Shown here: positions 36,287 through 45,091 of the stretch, piece after piece | How the letters are laid out: every line of letters begins with the position of its first letter | Position numbering within the stretch: position 1 is the stretch's first letter | Source: Gammaproteobacteria bacterium | GTDB taxonomy: Bacteria; Pseudomonadota; Gammaproteobacteria; SZUA-152 | Assembly (NCBI GenBank): GCA_021647705.1 | Contig: JAKIUF010000017.1 | Location: 1-64,000, forward strand | DNA: 64,000 nt | Direction of reading: 5' to 3' | Notes under the pieces: model-generated | What the model saw: the letters and a program-made list of their open reading frames with translations, nothing else | Database searches by the model: none | Told to the model about the DNA's origin: nothing | Program-made: the position numbers and the translations under genes

Positions 36287-36362
36287 GTCCCCATCGTCTA
36301 GAGGCCTAGGACACTGCCCTTTCACGGCGGCGACAGGGGTTCGAATCCCCTTGGGGACGCCA
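36287..36362 (+). tRNA. tRNA-Glu (TTC)
   Basis: Acceptor GTCCCC/GGGGAC, anticodon loop with TTC, T-arm GGTTCGAATCC, and GCCA at the 3' end. It lies downstream of gltX, whose product charges it. Confidence 0.95.
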
Positions 36363-36380
36363 TATTTAGCGTTATAAAGC

Positions 36381-36418
36381 AAAGGTTTACATCAATCAGA
36401 TGTAAACCTTTTTTTTTG
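36381..36418 (+). terminator. Intrinsic terminator after tRNA-Glu
   Basis: AAAGGTTTACATC and GATGTAAACCTTT form a 13-base stem with an AATCA loop, then a T run. Confidence 0.9.
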
Positions 36419-36538
36419 TCTGAAATATTTACGGACTTTTTACGGAATATTCCATCCGCTCACAAATAAGCCGCGAATGATTCAACTGCCACCGCGTTAA
36501 GCTCAGTTTATGAGCTGTCGCCGAACAGCAGCGAATAT

Positions 36539-36892
36539 ATGATTTCCTTTCCTTTTAAGACGTGCCACAGTTTGTGCGGCCCTTGGGTAATTTTAGAAAT
36601 ATTAGGAGTGACTGATATTTGTGGTAACAGCAAAAATGCCTATGACTGGCTTGGGGCAGGTATGTATTTTTGGGAAAATAGCCCTGATCGCGCCAAGGTG
36701 TACGGGGAAGAGCTAAGAAAGTGAGACAAACTAAAGACCTCGACCGTGGCTGGCGCTGTAATTAGCTTAGGGTCTTGCCCCGATTTGCTTGATTCCGGTT
36801 CACTTAAGCTGCTCAAGACAAGTTATGATTCGCTAATCAAGACTCTAAAAGCTGCATGGAGAAGAGGCGCCAGCGAATACACAGGGCAGTGA
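36539..36892 (+). pseudogene. RES/ART-like toxin relic with in-frame stop
   Basis: The frame reads AYDWLGAGMYFWENSPDRA, a signature of a family of NAD-using toxin-like proteins (ADP-ribosyltransferase fold). A TGA at 36722-36724 interrupts it. The same frame then continues as STVAGAVISLGSCPDLLDSG, the family's next conserved block, to a TGA at 36890. The C-terminal part of the family is missing. One nonsense change plus truncation makes it inactive. It opens the accessory patch behind tRNA-Glu. Confidence 0.55.
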
Positions 36893-37091
36893 TTCCTTCT
36901 CTTCGGTAGGGTTCAGAATACCGGCCTTCCTCATACTGTTCCAGCGGAGTCTCCTTAACAGAAACTTTCCCAAATCAGTGATCAGACGACCGACATTGAA
37001 CGGCCCGTAATTGAAGCTGAAAGGTTTTGAAGCCTGCCTATGGCAAGCCGTCACATCTGACGGGCATTATCTGAAAGAGCGGTTGTTTCAC

Positions 37092-37490
37092 TCACACCCA
37101 GTTTTCAATCCGAAGTCCTGGTGCTCGCTCAAACTCTTTTATATTGTTGGTGACCAGAATTAACCCCATGGCTCTTGCGTGGCCAGCAATCATCATGTCG
37201 TAGGGGCCAATCGGCTGACCGATACGATATAACTCGGCTCTTAATTGACCGAAATGTTCCGATGCGTGGTCTTCAAAAGGGGCCGCTTCCAGGCGCGCAA
37301 TCAATCCCTCGATATCGGCAAGATTTCGTTCGGGTTGAGATGATCGCTCAGCGCCATAGATCAACTCGCCTTTTGTGATGGCTGAAATGCACATCTGGTT
37401 TTCGTGTTGCTTAAAAGCTTCACGAACTTGCTTAGGACGATTTTTGATGGTGTAGATGACGATGTTGGTATCCAGCATGAATTTCAACAT
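37092..37490 (-). CDS. vapC: VapC-family PIN-domain toxin
   Basis: This 132-residue ribonuclease is likely to cut tRNA or rRNA. The PIN-domain acidic residues are D7 (MLDTNIVIY), the Glu in ITKGELIYG, and the Asp in YDMMIAGHA, with the final VTNNIKEF block. All expected catalytic acids are present. It starts two bases after the vapB stop, as usual in this type II toxin-antitoxin pair. Confidence 0.92.
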   Translation of the reverse strand: MLKFMLDTNIVIYTIKNRPKQVREAFKQHENQMCISAITKGELIYGAERSSQPERNLADIEGLIARLEAAPFEDHASEHFGQLRAELYRIGQPIGPYDMMIAGHARAMGLILVTNNIKEFERAPGLRIENWV

Positions 37491-37492
37491 GC

Positions 37493-37729
37493 TTAAAGTA
37501 CCTCGCGCTCTTGGTCAGCGGGTTGATCACGGTCGAGCATAAAATCATCGGATACACCAAGAGCATCGAACCACTGATCCCAGGACTCTCCAGCAGGGGT
37601 AATGATACGAGTATTGCCGACGGCAACAATATCCACATTTTTTATGGTGTCTGGCAATGCGACTGGTTTGGGGAGTCGTACTGCCTGAGTTTTGTTGCTC
37701 TTGAATACGGTCGTATGGATTGATGTCAT
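37493..37729 (-). CDS. vapB: VapB-family antitoxin
   Basis: This 78-residue protein has an AbrB/SpoVT-type DNA-binding N-terminus (TTVFKSNKTQAVRLPKPVALP) and a toxin-binding C-terminus with W-WF and acidic residues. It neutralises VapC and represses the operon. TGGAGATTATAATG precedes the start. Repeated GTATATCC sequences upstream are likely its operator. Confidence 0.92.
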   Translation of the reverse strand: MTSIHTTVFKSNKTQAVRLPKPVALPDTIKNVDIVAVGNTRIITPAGESWDQWFDALGVSDDFMLDRDQPADQEREVL

Positions 37730-37740
37730 TATAATCTCCA

Positions 37741-37803
37741 GGTATATCCTTGTGGTATATACGATTGTATCGGCTTGAAGGGATATATCAATAGTATATC
37801 CGT
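37741..37803 (-). promoter_or_regulatory. Probable VapB operator
   Basis: GGTATATCC, GGTATATAC, GGATATATC and GTATATCC recur within 63 bases just upstream of vapB. Repeated short palindromic boxes fit cooperative VapBC autoregulation. Confidence 0.5.
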
Positions 37804-37809
37804 GTGGTG

Positions 37810-38090
37810 GTGTACGTGAGACCTAAGGAATTACGCTTTGATGCCGCCGATGAGGTCTTACACAGGTCTTGCAATTGCCTAGCCCAATTGGCTATCTGAT
37901 CGGCCCTTGCATCGTGTGATGGCCGATAACGCGCCCTGAGCCAGCAAAGCCTAATGCCCAGCAATCGCTGTTGACCACCGGTTGAATATTGTTTTGGCAC
38001 CAGCCCCAGTCAGGCAGAGAGCTCCCGTCCATTCTTAAAATTGTTGGCATCGCCGATGATAAAAACCAATGCCGTGGCAATCTTCATTAA
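37810..38090 (-). pseudogene. IS110-family transposase C-terminal relic
   Basis: On the minus strand, in shifting frames, the sequence reads NGRELSAWLG-type residues and PKQYSTGGQQRLLGI. This is the C-terminal block of IS110/IS1111 transposases just before their conserved serine region. Frames are broken, and both ends and the DEDD domain are lost. Confidence 0.6.
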
Positions 38091-38173
38091 CAGGCCGGAT
38101 ATATGAGAGTAATCCTGTCCTTGACATTGGGTCGCATCCCAATGCTAGCAACCTACAATAAGCAGGGGTTTTA

Positions 38174-39223
38174 GCTTAACATTACCTGATTACCCATGAA
38201 ACGCAGCCATTCTCTGAGCGAGGACACTACTTGAGTTAGTGAGCCATGAGCGAGGATAACGTCATGAAAAATAAAGTCCAATTTCAAAAAGGCTATAGCT
38301 TGGTTGAGTTCATGAGGGGTTATGGAGCTGAAGAACAATGTCAAAATGCCTTGTTTAAATGGCGATGGCCTCACGGCTACCAATGCCCCGAATGTGGTGG
38401 CAAAAGCTACTGTACATTAAAGGTACGTCCTGTTTTTCAGTGCAATCGTTGCCATCATCAGCACACGCTAAAGAGCGGCACTATTTTCGCGTCAACAAAA
38501 CTACCTCTTACTCTCTGGTTTCTTGCTATTCACCTATTAACGCAAGCTAAAACAGGACTCTCTGCACTGGCGTTACATCGCCAGCTTGGTGTTTCTTACA
38601 ACACCGCCTGGAATATCAAGCATAAGTTGATGCAGGTGATGAAGGAACGAGATGACAGCAAGCGTCTGTCGGGTATTGTTCAGCTGGATGATGTGTACTG
38701 GGGCGGTGAATGCCGAGGAGGTAAACGAGGCCGAGGATCTCCCAATAAAACCCCTTTTGTCGCCGCCGTATCCGTCGATAATCAAGGCCACCCGATTGCC
38801 ATGAATATGAATGTTGTCAATGGGTTTCGTCGCAGAGACATTGCACGCTGGGCTAAGCGCCACCTTAGTCCTGATAGTCATGTGTTCTCAGATGGATTGG
38901 CTTGTTTTTCAGCGGTCAAGCAGGCTCATTGCCAGCATACGCGCATCGTGACTGGCGGTGGTCCGGCGAGTGTTACCTTGGAAAGTTTTACCTGGGTGAA
39001 TACGGCCATTGGCAACGTGAAAAGGTCGATCAATGGCGCGTATCACGCGATTAACGCTAAACATGTTCCTCGCTACCTAGCTGAGTTTTGTTATCGGTTT
39101 AATCGGCGCTTTAAGCTTGAGGATATGCTGCCACGTTTTGGCTATATTGCTGCAAGGACACCGCCTATGCCAATGAGGCTGTTAACTCTGGCTGAGGATT
39201 ATGGGTAATCAGGTAAAGTTAAG
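38174..39223 (+). mobile_element. IS1595-family insertion sequence
   Basis: About 1.05 kb bounded by inverted repeats: CTTAACATTACCTGATTACC at the left, and the complement of CTTAACTTTACCTGATTACC at the right, one mismatch. It holds one intact transposase gene. I see no clear 8-base target duplication. A further, isolated copy of the same end lies at about 39293-39320. Confidence 0.8.
38246..39208 (+). CDS. IS1595-family transposase
   Basis: This 320-residue transposase is complete. It has an N-terminal zinc ribbon (CPECGGKSYC then CNRCHHQH), a helix-turn-helix region (LGVSYNTAWNIKHKLM), and an ISXO2-like DDE/N domain starting with IVQLDDVYWGGE and including VFSDGLACF. The C-terminal YLAEFCYRFNRRF block is present. 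It shares family with the partial gene at 1-87 but the visible N-termini differ. The element is probably able to move. Confidence 0.92.
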   Translation: MSEDNVMKNKVQFQKGYSLVEFMRGYGAEEQCQNALFKWRWPHGYQCPECGGKSYCTLKVRPVFQCNRCHHQHTLKSGTIFASTKLPLTLWFLAIHLLTQAKTGLSALALHRQLGVSYNTAWNIKHKLMQVMKERDDSKRLSGIVQLDDVYWGGECRGGKRGRGSPNKTPFVAAVSVDNQGHPIAMNMNVVNGFRRRDIARWAKRHLSPDSHVFSDGLACFSAVKQAHCQHTRIVTGGGPASVTLESFTWVNTAIGNVKRSINGAYHAINAKHVPRYLAEFCYRFNRRFKLEDMLPRFGYIAARTPPMPMRLLTLAEDYG

Positions 39224-39310
39224 TATTCGAAAATTTATTTATAACTAGTTGAATTTATTGATGTTAGATTTTCTGCTTTATGGCTGAGCTTCATGGGTAA
39301 TCAGGTAACT

Positions 39311-39560
39311 TTAAGTTAAGCACGTTTGCTCACGTCTGTGGATCAACCCGGAATAAAGAAAACCCGGAAATCTGCCGCTTTCGTCGAAGTGAACCACCCC
39401 GCTTGTTTTCAACATCGCCTTGACAGAATTTTCAAAGGGTTCGAGCTGCTGATGGCCCCGGTTTAGAATATTGTTGAGTGTCCCTTGGCTCAGTCTGATT
39501 TGAAACAGCTCCTGCAAGCGCTGATAAGGGAGCAGTTGATATTGGCTGAGGTACGATAGT
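39311..39560 (-). pseudogene. IS66-family transposase fragment
   Basis: On the minus strand it reads LPYQRLQELFQIRLSQGTLN, then the NILNRG-EPFE block and VVHFDESG. This is part of the IS66 (TnpC) catalytic region with its first DDE aspartate (HFDE). Both ends are lost; the 3' side stops where IS1595-end-like sequence begins (about 39293-39320). Confidence 0.65.
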
Positions 39561-39700
39561 TATACATAGGGCAGGGGACGGGTGATCAGGTATATGCGTT
39601 TTGTTGTGGTGCGCCGCGAGGTTAAGTTCGGTTGATTTGCGGTTGTGGAGGGGCTTTCCTTCTTTTATGGGGCTGAGTGAACTTTGCGTAAAATCAGGCC

Positions 39701-39730
39701 AAAAAAAACCCGTCAGAGACGGGCTTTTTT
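39701..39730 (-). terminator. Bidirectional intrinsic terminator
   Basis: CCCGTC/GACGGG stem with an A run on one side and TTTTTT on the other, 20 bases beyond the PEP-CTERM gene stop. It can end transcripts from either side. Confidence 0.85.
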
Positions 39731-39750
39731 ATCGCATAGACTAAATATAC

Positions 39751-40305
39751 TTAGGCTTGTGTGCGACGGCGTTTATAGCCTGTAACAGCAAATCCGACCA
39801 GTCCCAACCCTAACAGGGCCAGTGAGCCTGGTTCTGGTATTGATGATATCTCTGGCGCAGAGGCGGCGGAGAAAAATTCGAACGATGTATTGCCAAAGGG
39901 GTTGCTACTGTATGTCCAGTCATATGCAGTATTATCGTAGCTTACGTGCATCAAGGTGCCTGAGCCAGACAACGATAGAAACCCTGGTGTTTGCGATATA
40001 ATTGTAACTGTTGCCAGATCGAACGTGAAACCACCCACTGCCCAAAGGGGGTTAACGGGCGTAAACGAACCTGGAGTATAGTCAAAGTCAGTGAAAGCTA
40101 CTGAATCAGAAAACACCACACTTTCGGCAGCAAAGGTTCCGGTAGCCCCCGCAAAGCCTACGATAACGTCCTCGAAGGCAAGAGCGCTACCATTATCAGT
40201 CGCTGTGCCTGAAAACGAAATAACACCAGTAATCGGTACAGCCATAACTGCGCTGCTTCCCATCGCTAGCAATAAAAGGCCTGCGCCCCTAATAAAGTTC
40301 TTCAT
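39751..40305 (-). CDS. PEP-CTERM sorting-domain exported protein
   Basis: This 184-residue protein has a signal peptide (residues 1-22) and a C-terminal sorting signal: IPEPGSLALLGLGLVGF, then a basic KRRR tail. PEP-CTERM proteins are cleaved at PEP by exosortase and released to the surface or matrix. The mature region is beta-rich and resembles other short PEP-CTERM proteins of unknown role. The exosortase gene is not in the window. Confidence 0.85.
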   Translation of the reverse strand: MKNFIRGAGLLLLAMGSSAVMAVPITGVISFSGTATDNGSALAFEDVIVGFAGATGTFAAESVVFSDSVAFTDFDYTPGSFTPVNPLWAVGGFTFDLATVTIISQTPGFLSLSGSGTLMHVSYDNTAYDWTYSSNPFGNTSFEFFSAASAPEISSIPEPGSLALLGLGLVGFAVTGYKRRRTQA

Positions 40306-40819
40306 TGTATGTTCCTTTTTTATAGCTTAAAGCAAATTTACAGCTGAGCCTTTATGCAAAGCCTAAATAAAACACTGAAAATCAATGGCTTACGGCATAT
40401 TTTTCTCGTAAGCTGTCGGTTTCTCATTACAGTGGAATAGCTTTGCAAGCACTCAATGAGTCAATCACCTCTAATAAAGCATTTTTCATGCCATATTTGT
40501 AAGTAATTGTTTTTAAAGCATATTGATTCGATCTGTATGCTCTGTTCAGCAAAAGCGTAAAAAAATCCGACATCGCCTGTGTACGCCACTCTCACCAACT
40601 ACTGTACTATGTGTCACGAATTATGTCGCTTTCTACACAAAATGGAGTATGGCCCCAAGTCAGGTTGATAATTCCAATGGGTGGAATCTTCGTTCCAGCC
40701 GGGATAATTTTTCGGTATCAGAAATCGATTCCTCTTTTACGAAAAGCAAGATGTATATCTGGATTTGTGCCTAGTCTGCGGGTATAAACGCTGTTCCATT
40801 CATACGCTGTGGGTAACCA
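40306..40819. other. Gap with no supported gene
   Basis: The divergent promoter region of the PEP-CTERM gene and ggt lies here. A frame at 40523-40774 has no ribosome site and no recognisable content. I see no repeats beyond AT-rich tracts. Confidence 0.5.
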
Positions 40820-42529
40820 ATGAAAAATCGTACGGCCCTTCTAAACTGTCTCTCTCCGTTTTTATTATTGTTTGCTTTGCTGGCGAATGCCAGTGATAAC
40901 CCCCCGCAGGCCGCTATTGCAACAGCACACCCATTGGCGACCCAGGCTGGTCAGGAAATTCTTAATTCCGGTGGAAACGCCTTTGATGCTGCGGTGGCTG
41001 TTACTGCTGTGCTGGGCGTGGTGGAGCCTTACGGGTCTGGCCTGGGTGGAGGTGGTTTTTGGTTGTTGCACAGGAATGCCGACAATTTTCAGGTGATGGT
41101 GGATGGTCGCGAAAAAGCACCCATGGCGGCACGCCGTGATATGTACCTCGATGACAAAGGGGAGGTGATACCCGGTGCGTCCATCGATGGGCCATTGGCG
41201 GCTGGTATTCCCGGTGTCCCGGCAGCCATGGTGCATATCGCGAAAAAATATGGTCGTCTGTCGCTGGCGAAAAATCTGGCACCTGCCATTCGATTGGCGC
41301 GGGATGGTTTCAAGGTGGATAAGCAATACCGGCGTTACGCTGAAATGCGCCTGAAAACCTTGCAGCGTTTCCCGGAGACGGCAAAGCTGTTTTTGCATGA
41401 CAATACGGTGCCGCCATTAGGGTACCGGTTAAAGCAGGAAGACCTGGCTAATACCCTGGAATCTATCGCACAACACGGTGAGTCGGATTTTTACCGGGGT
41501 GCTTTGGCCAAACGTCTGGTAGATGCCGTCAAAAAAGCGGGTGGCATCTGGTCACTGGATGATTTGAAAAATTACAGGATTGTTGAACGGGAGCCGGTTC
41601 GTACAGAATATCGCGGCATGAAATTAATTTCCGCAGCGCTGCCTTCATCGGGCGGTATTACGCTGGCCAGTATGTTGCAGATGTTACAGCAATACGATTT
41701 GCACAAAATGTCAGATACTGACCGGGCGCATCTGATCATTGAGATTATGCGCCGTGCATACCGCGACAGAGCAGAGTATTTGGGCGATAGTGATTTTGTC
41801 GATGTGCCTGTTGCGCGTTTGACCAGCACGGCCTATGCCAAAGAGCTGGTGAAGGGAATTCAAATGGATGATGCCATGCCCAGCGCAGAATTACGGCCCG
41901 TGGGCAAGCCGGGCGGGGCGGGCACTGATACCACACATTTTTCCATACTGGACAAAGAAGGTAATCGTGTCGCGGCAACCTTGAGCGTTAATTATCTTTT
42001 TGGTTCCTGTTTTGTGGTGCCGGGCACCGGTTTTTTGCTCAATGATGAAATGGATGATTTTTCGGCCAAGCCCGGTGTTGCTAATGCATATGGTTTGATC
42101 GGTGCAGAAGCCAATGCCATCGAACCGGGCAAACGCCCCTTGTCGAGCATGTCTCCGACATTTCTGGAAGACAAGCGCGGGATTGCCATTATTGGCACGC
42201 CCGGTGGCAGCCGCATCATCAGCATGGTTTTGTTGGCGGCCTTGCAATATGCAGAGGGTGCAGATGCGACATCCATTGTGCAGCTCCCCCGCTTTCATCA
42301 TCAATACATGCCCGATATCGTGATGTTTGAAGATGATGCGTTTTCCGAAAAAGTGGAACAGGATCTTGCATTACGCGGGCATGTGTTGAAAAAACAAATG
42401 TCGCCTTATGGTGGTGGTTTTGGTCATTACGGCAATATGCAAGGTATTGTGTGGGACAAACATAAAAATAAAGTGACGGCCGCCAGTGATACGCGTGGTA
42501 TTGGTGCCGCTGTTGTTTTCAAGCAATAA
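40820..42529 (+). CDS. ggt: Gamma-glutamyltranspeptidase
   Basis: This periplasmic enzyme cleaves glutathione and transfers gamma-glutamyl groups. It is 569 residues with a signal peptide (1-24). The precursor self-cleaves before T371 in GTDTTHFSILD, giving a large and a small subunit. Other markers are ATAHPLATQAGQEIL, GLGGGGFWLL, and the substrate-binding PLSSMSPT and GTPGGSRI blocks. It is slightly shorter than E. coli Ggt. The next gene starts 27 bases later. Confidence 0.95.
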   Translation: MKNRTALLNCLSPFLLLFALLANASDNPPQAAIATAHPLATQAGQEILNSGGNAFDAAVAVTAVLGVVEPYGSGLGGGGFWLLHRNADNFQVMVDGREKAPMAARRDMYLDDKGEVIPGASIDGPLAAGIPGVPAAMVHIAKKYGRLSLAKNLAPAIRLARDGFKVDKQYRRYAEMRLKTLQRFPETAKLFLHDNTVPPLGYRLKQEDLANTLESIAQHGESDFYRGALAKRLVDAVKKAGGIWSLDDLKNYRIVEREPVRTEYRGMKLISAALPSSGGITLASMLQMLQQYDLHKMSDTDRAHLIIEIMRRAYRDRAEYLGDSDFVDVPVARLTSTAYAKELVKGIQMDDAMPSAELRPVGKPGGAGTDTTHFSILDKEGNRVAATLSVNYLFGSCFVVPGTGFLLNDEMDDFSAKPGVANAYGLIGAEANAIEPGKRPLSSMSPTFLEDKRGIAIIGTPGGSRIISMVLLAALQYAEGADATSIVQLPRFHHQYMPDIVMFEDDAFSEKVEQDLALRGHVLKKQMSPYGGGFGHYGNMQGIVWDKHKNKVTAASDTRGIGAAVVFKQ

Positions 42530-42556
42530 AAGTGTCCGGGTTAAAGGGATTTTATA

Positions 42557-43354
42557 ATGTTCGGTTTTAATCGGCAGACGGCATTACTGGATGATGAATC
42601 TGTGTGTTGGATGCTGGATGTTTTTGACTGGGTATTGGTTAATTTTGATAGCCGGAAATTACAGGCCGAAACAAAGCTGATTTATCCCAATAATGACTGT
42701 TTTCCAGGAAAAGAAAGCAGCGTGGAAGGCATGGCGGCATTGATTTTTGCACAGGTTAAATCCTATGCGGGTATTGCTGCATTACCTTGTGACTTACAGA
42801 ATGAAACAGGTGTTAGCCATACTGTGCCATTTGAACCAGGCTTGGCTGAATTGCCGATGGTGCCAGACAGTAAAAAATGGATATTTACCTATCACACGGA
42901 TACGCTGAATAACCCCGAAGTGTTAATTGCCTCTTTTGTACATCAAATCGCCTATCATATTGTTTCTTCAGCCCATAACCCGCCACCGGGCGGGAACGAA
43001 AACTGGCCACATGTTGCCGAAATACTGGCAACCATGATGGGTTTTGGTGTCATTATGGCCAATACGGCAAATACACAGAAAATTCGTTCCTGTGGCAGTT
43101 GCAGTGGCCCTGCTGTGGAGCGGGAGTCGTTCTTGTCACAGTATGATATGAGTTATGCTTTGGCGATATTTTGCGCATTAAAAAATATTCCCGTAAAAGA
43201 GGCGACGTTACACTTGAAAAAAACATTACGCACATTTTACAAAAAGTCGTATAAAGAAATTTCAAGCACACATTTTTCCCGTAATGACAGACTGACATCG
43301 TTACAGGCTGCCTGGTTTTCAAATCATCCACATGTCAGTAAGGACAATCAATAA
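42557..43354 (+). CDS. Conserved protein of unknown function, coupled to ppnN
   Basis: A 265-residue soluble protein that I cannot assign. It has an alpha-helical core with FVHQIAYHIVSSAHNPPPGG near the middle, which resembles a degenerate metal-binding helix, then RSCGSCSGPAVERESF with a CGSC pair near residue 180, and a helical C-terminus. AAAGGGA is upstream of the ATG. Its stop is immediately followed by the ppnN start (TAAATG), which points to coupled expression and perhaps a shared task in nucleotide metabolism or its control. Confidence 0.65.
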   Translation: MFGFNRQTALLDDESVCWMLDVFDWVLVNFDSRKLQAETKLIYPNNDCFPGKESSVEGMAALIFAQVKSYAGIAALPCDLQNETGVSHTVPFEPGLAELPMVPDSKKWIFTYHTDTLNNPEVLIASFVHQIAYHIVSSAHNPPPGGNENWPHVAEILATMMGFGVIMANTANTQKIRSCGSCSGPAVERESFLSQYDMSYALAIFCALKNIPVKEATLHLKKTLRTFYKKSYKEISSTHFSRNDRLTSLQAAWFSNHPHVSKDNQ

Positions 43355-44731
43355 ATGAAGCAATCAGTTGAGGTGGTCGATGCACGTATTTCACCCGAAG
43401 GGCGTCTCGATGTGCTCTCCCGGTTTGAGGTCAGCAAGCTGCTGGATACCAGCCAGGGTGATTTATACAAAATTTTCAGAAACTGTTCTCTGGCTGTGCT
43501 GAACTGTGGCAATAGCATGGATGATGGAAAAGAGCTGCTGGAACGTTATAGCTCGTTTGATATTAGTGTGATTCAGCAGGAACGTGGAATTAAACTTGAG
43601 GTTAAAAATGCACCGGAAAACGCTTTTGTTGATGGCGTGATGATCAAGGGCATCAATGAACATCTATTTGCCGTGTTGCGGGATGTTGTATATGTCAATA
43701 ATGAAATTAACGACAATCCAAAATTTGATCTTGATACCTCGGAAGGAATAACAACCGCTGTCTTTCATATCTTGCGCAATTCAAAAATTTTATTGCCCAT
43801 GAAACCACCCAATATGGTGGTGTGCTGGGGAGGGCATTCCATTAAGCGCAAAGAATACGACTATACAAAAGAAGTCGGACATGAAATGGGGCTGCGGGGA
43901 ATGGATATTTGTACCGGCTGTGGCCCCGGCGCAATGAAAGGACCCATGAAGGGGGCGACCATTGGCCATGCCAAGCAACGTATTACGGGGGGGCAGTATC
44001 TGGGTATTAGTGAGCCCGGAATTATTGCCGCCGAATCACCGAATCCGATTGTAAATGATCTGGTGATTATGCCGGACATTGAAAAACGCCTGGAGGCTTT
44101 TGTGCGGGCGGGGCATGGGATTGTTGTGTTTCCTGGTGGTGCGGGTACAGCGGAAGAGATTCTTTACATTCTGGGTATATTGTTGCACCCAAAAAACAAG
44201 CATATTCCTTTTCCTTTGATTTTGACGGGCCCGGAATGCGCGAAAGATTATTTCGTGGGCATTAATCAGTTTATTGCGGATACGCTGGGGATTGAAGCAC
44301 AGCAACGTTATACCGTTATTATTGATGACCCGACGCAGGTAGCGCGTGAAATGGCCGCAGGTCTGGAAAAAGTGCGTAAATTCCGTAAAAAAACCGGGGA
44401 TGCCTTTTATTTTAACTGGTTGCTGCATATTGATCTGGCCTTTCAGCAACCCTTTTTGCCAACACATAAAAATATGTCGGCATTGGAACTGCATAAAGGC
44501 CAGCCTGTGCATTTATTGGCCGCAAATTTGCGTCGTGCTTTTTCCGGCATCGTTGCAGGCAATGTGAAAGATGAAGGTATTCGTACTATCGAAAAACATG
44601 GCCATTTTGAGATCAAGGGTGATGCAAATATGATGAAATCACTGGATGCATTACTCGCCTCATTTGTTGAACAGGAACGCATGAAATTGCCGGGTAAAAA
44701 ATATACACCGTGTTACCGGGTTGTGACTTAG
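43355..44731 (+). CDS. ppnN: Pyrimidine/purine nucleotide 5'-monophosphate nucleosidase
   Basis: PpnN (YgdH) hydrolyses nucleoside monophosphates to base and ribose-5-phosphate and is a known (p)ppGpp target in E. coli. It is 458 residues with an N-terminal ATP-cone-like domain, the LOG-type Rossmann domain with PNMVVCWGGHSI, TGCGPGAMKGPMKGA, and the PGGAGTAEEILY catalytic motif, then the C-terminal domain. Length and order match E. coli. It directly abuts the unknown gene upstream. Confidence 0.95.
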   Translation: MKQSVEVVDARISPEGRLDVLSRFEVSKLLDTSQGDLYKIFRNCSLAVLNCGNSMDDGKELLERYSSFDISVIQQERGIKLEVKNAPENAFVDGVMIKGINEHLFAVLRDVVYVNNEINDNPKFDLDTSEGITTAVFHILRNSKILLPMKPPNMVVCWGGHSIKRKEYDYTKEVGHEMGLRGMDICTGCGPGAMKGPMKGATIGHAKQRITGGQYLGISEPGIIAAESPNPIVNDLVIMPDIEKRLEAFVRAGHGIVVFPGGAGTAEEILYILGILLHPKNKHIPFPLILTGPECAKDYFVGINQFIADTLGIEAQQRYTVIIDDPTQVAREMAAGLEKVRKFRKKTGDAFYFNWLLHIDLAFQQPFLPTHKNMSALELHKGQPVHLLAANLRRAFSGIVAGNVKDEGIRTIEKHGHFEIKGDANMMKSLDALLASFVEQERMKLPGKKYTPCYRVVT

Positions 44732-44781
44732 TATTTATTGACACTTAAATGTGAATTAAATGTTTTTTACTGAGAATGCCG

Positions 44782-44810
44782 TTATTCCGGCATGTTGTTA
44801 GCCGGAATCC
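44782..44810. repeat. REP-like palindrome (ATTCCGGC family), copy 2
   Basis: ATTCCGGCATG and GCCGGAATCC face each other around TTGTTA. It is the inverse orientation of the copy at 15965-15994. Confidence 0.55.
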
Positions 44811-44887
44811 AGAGGGTTACATCCTTGGATAATCGTTCCAGCACATTGGGAACTTATGTTGTGGTGGTACTGACAAGTGGCGTGTTA

Positions 44888-44976
44888 TAAACGCAGAGGT
44901 CGCAGAGGTCGCAGAGGCGCAGAGAACGCAGAGAAAAACACTAAAAATTCTGCGCCCTCTGTGACTGCTGTGTTAA
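44888..44976. repeat. CGCAGAG-type dispersed repeat, copy 1
   Basis: AACGCAGAGGTCGCAGAGG is followed by further CGCAGAG units and a complementary CTGCGCCCTCTGTGAC arm. Related copies are at 46401-46488, 46586-46704 and, inverted, 50070-50127. GTGGCGTGTTATAA flanks both this copy and, inverted, the one at 50070. Confidence 0.65.
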
Positions 44977-45091
44977 ATACCCGATGATTTTTAAAAGAGT
45001 GTTTTTAGCATTTAATTCACTATCGACATTGCAGCATAAAAAAGTAGTGCCAGAAAAATTATATTAAAAAAGAGAGAGGGGGAGAGTTTTC

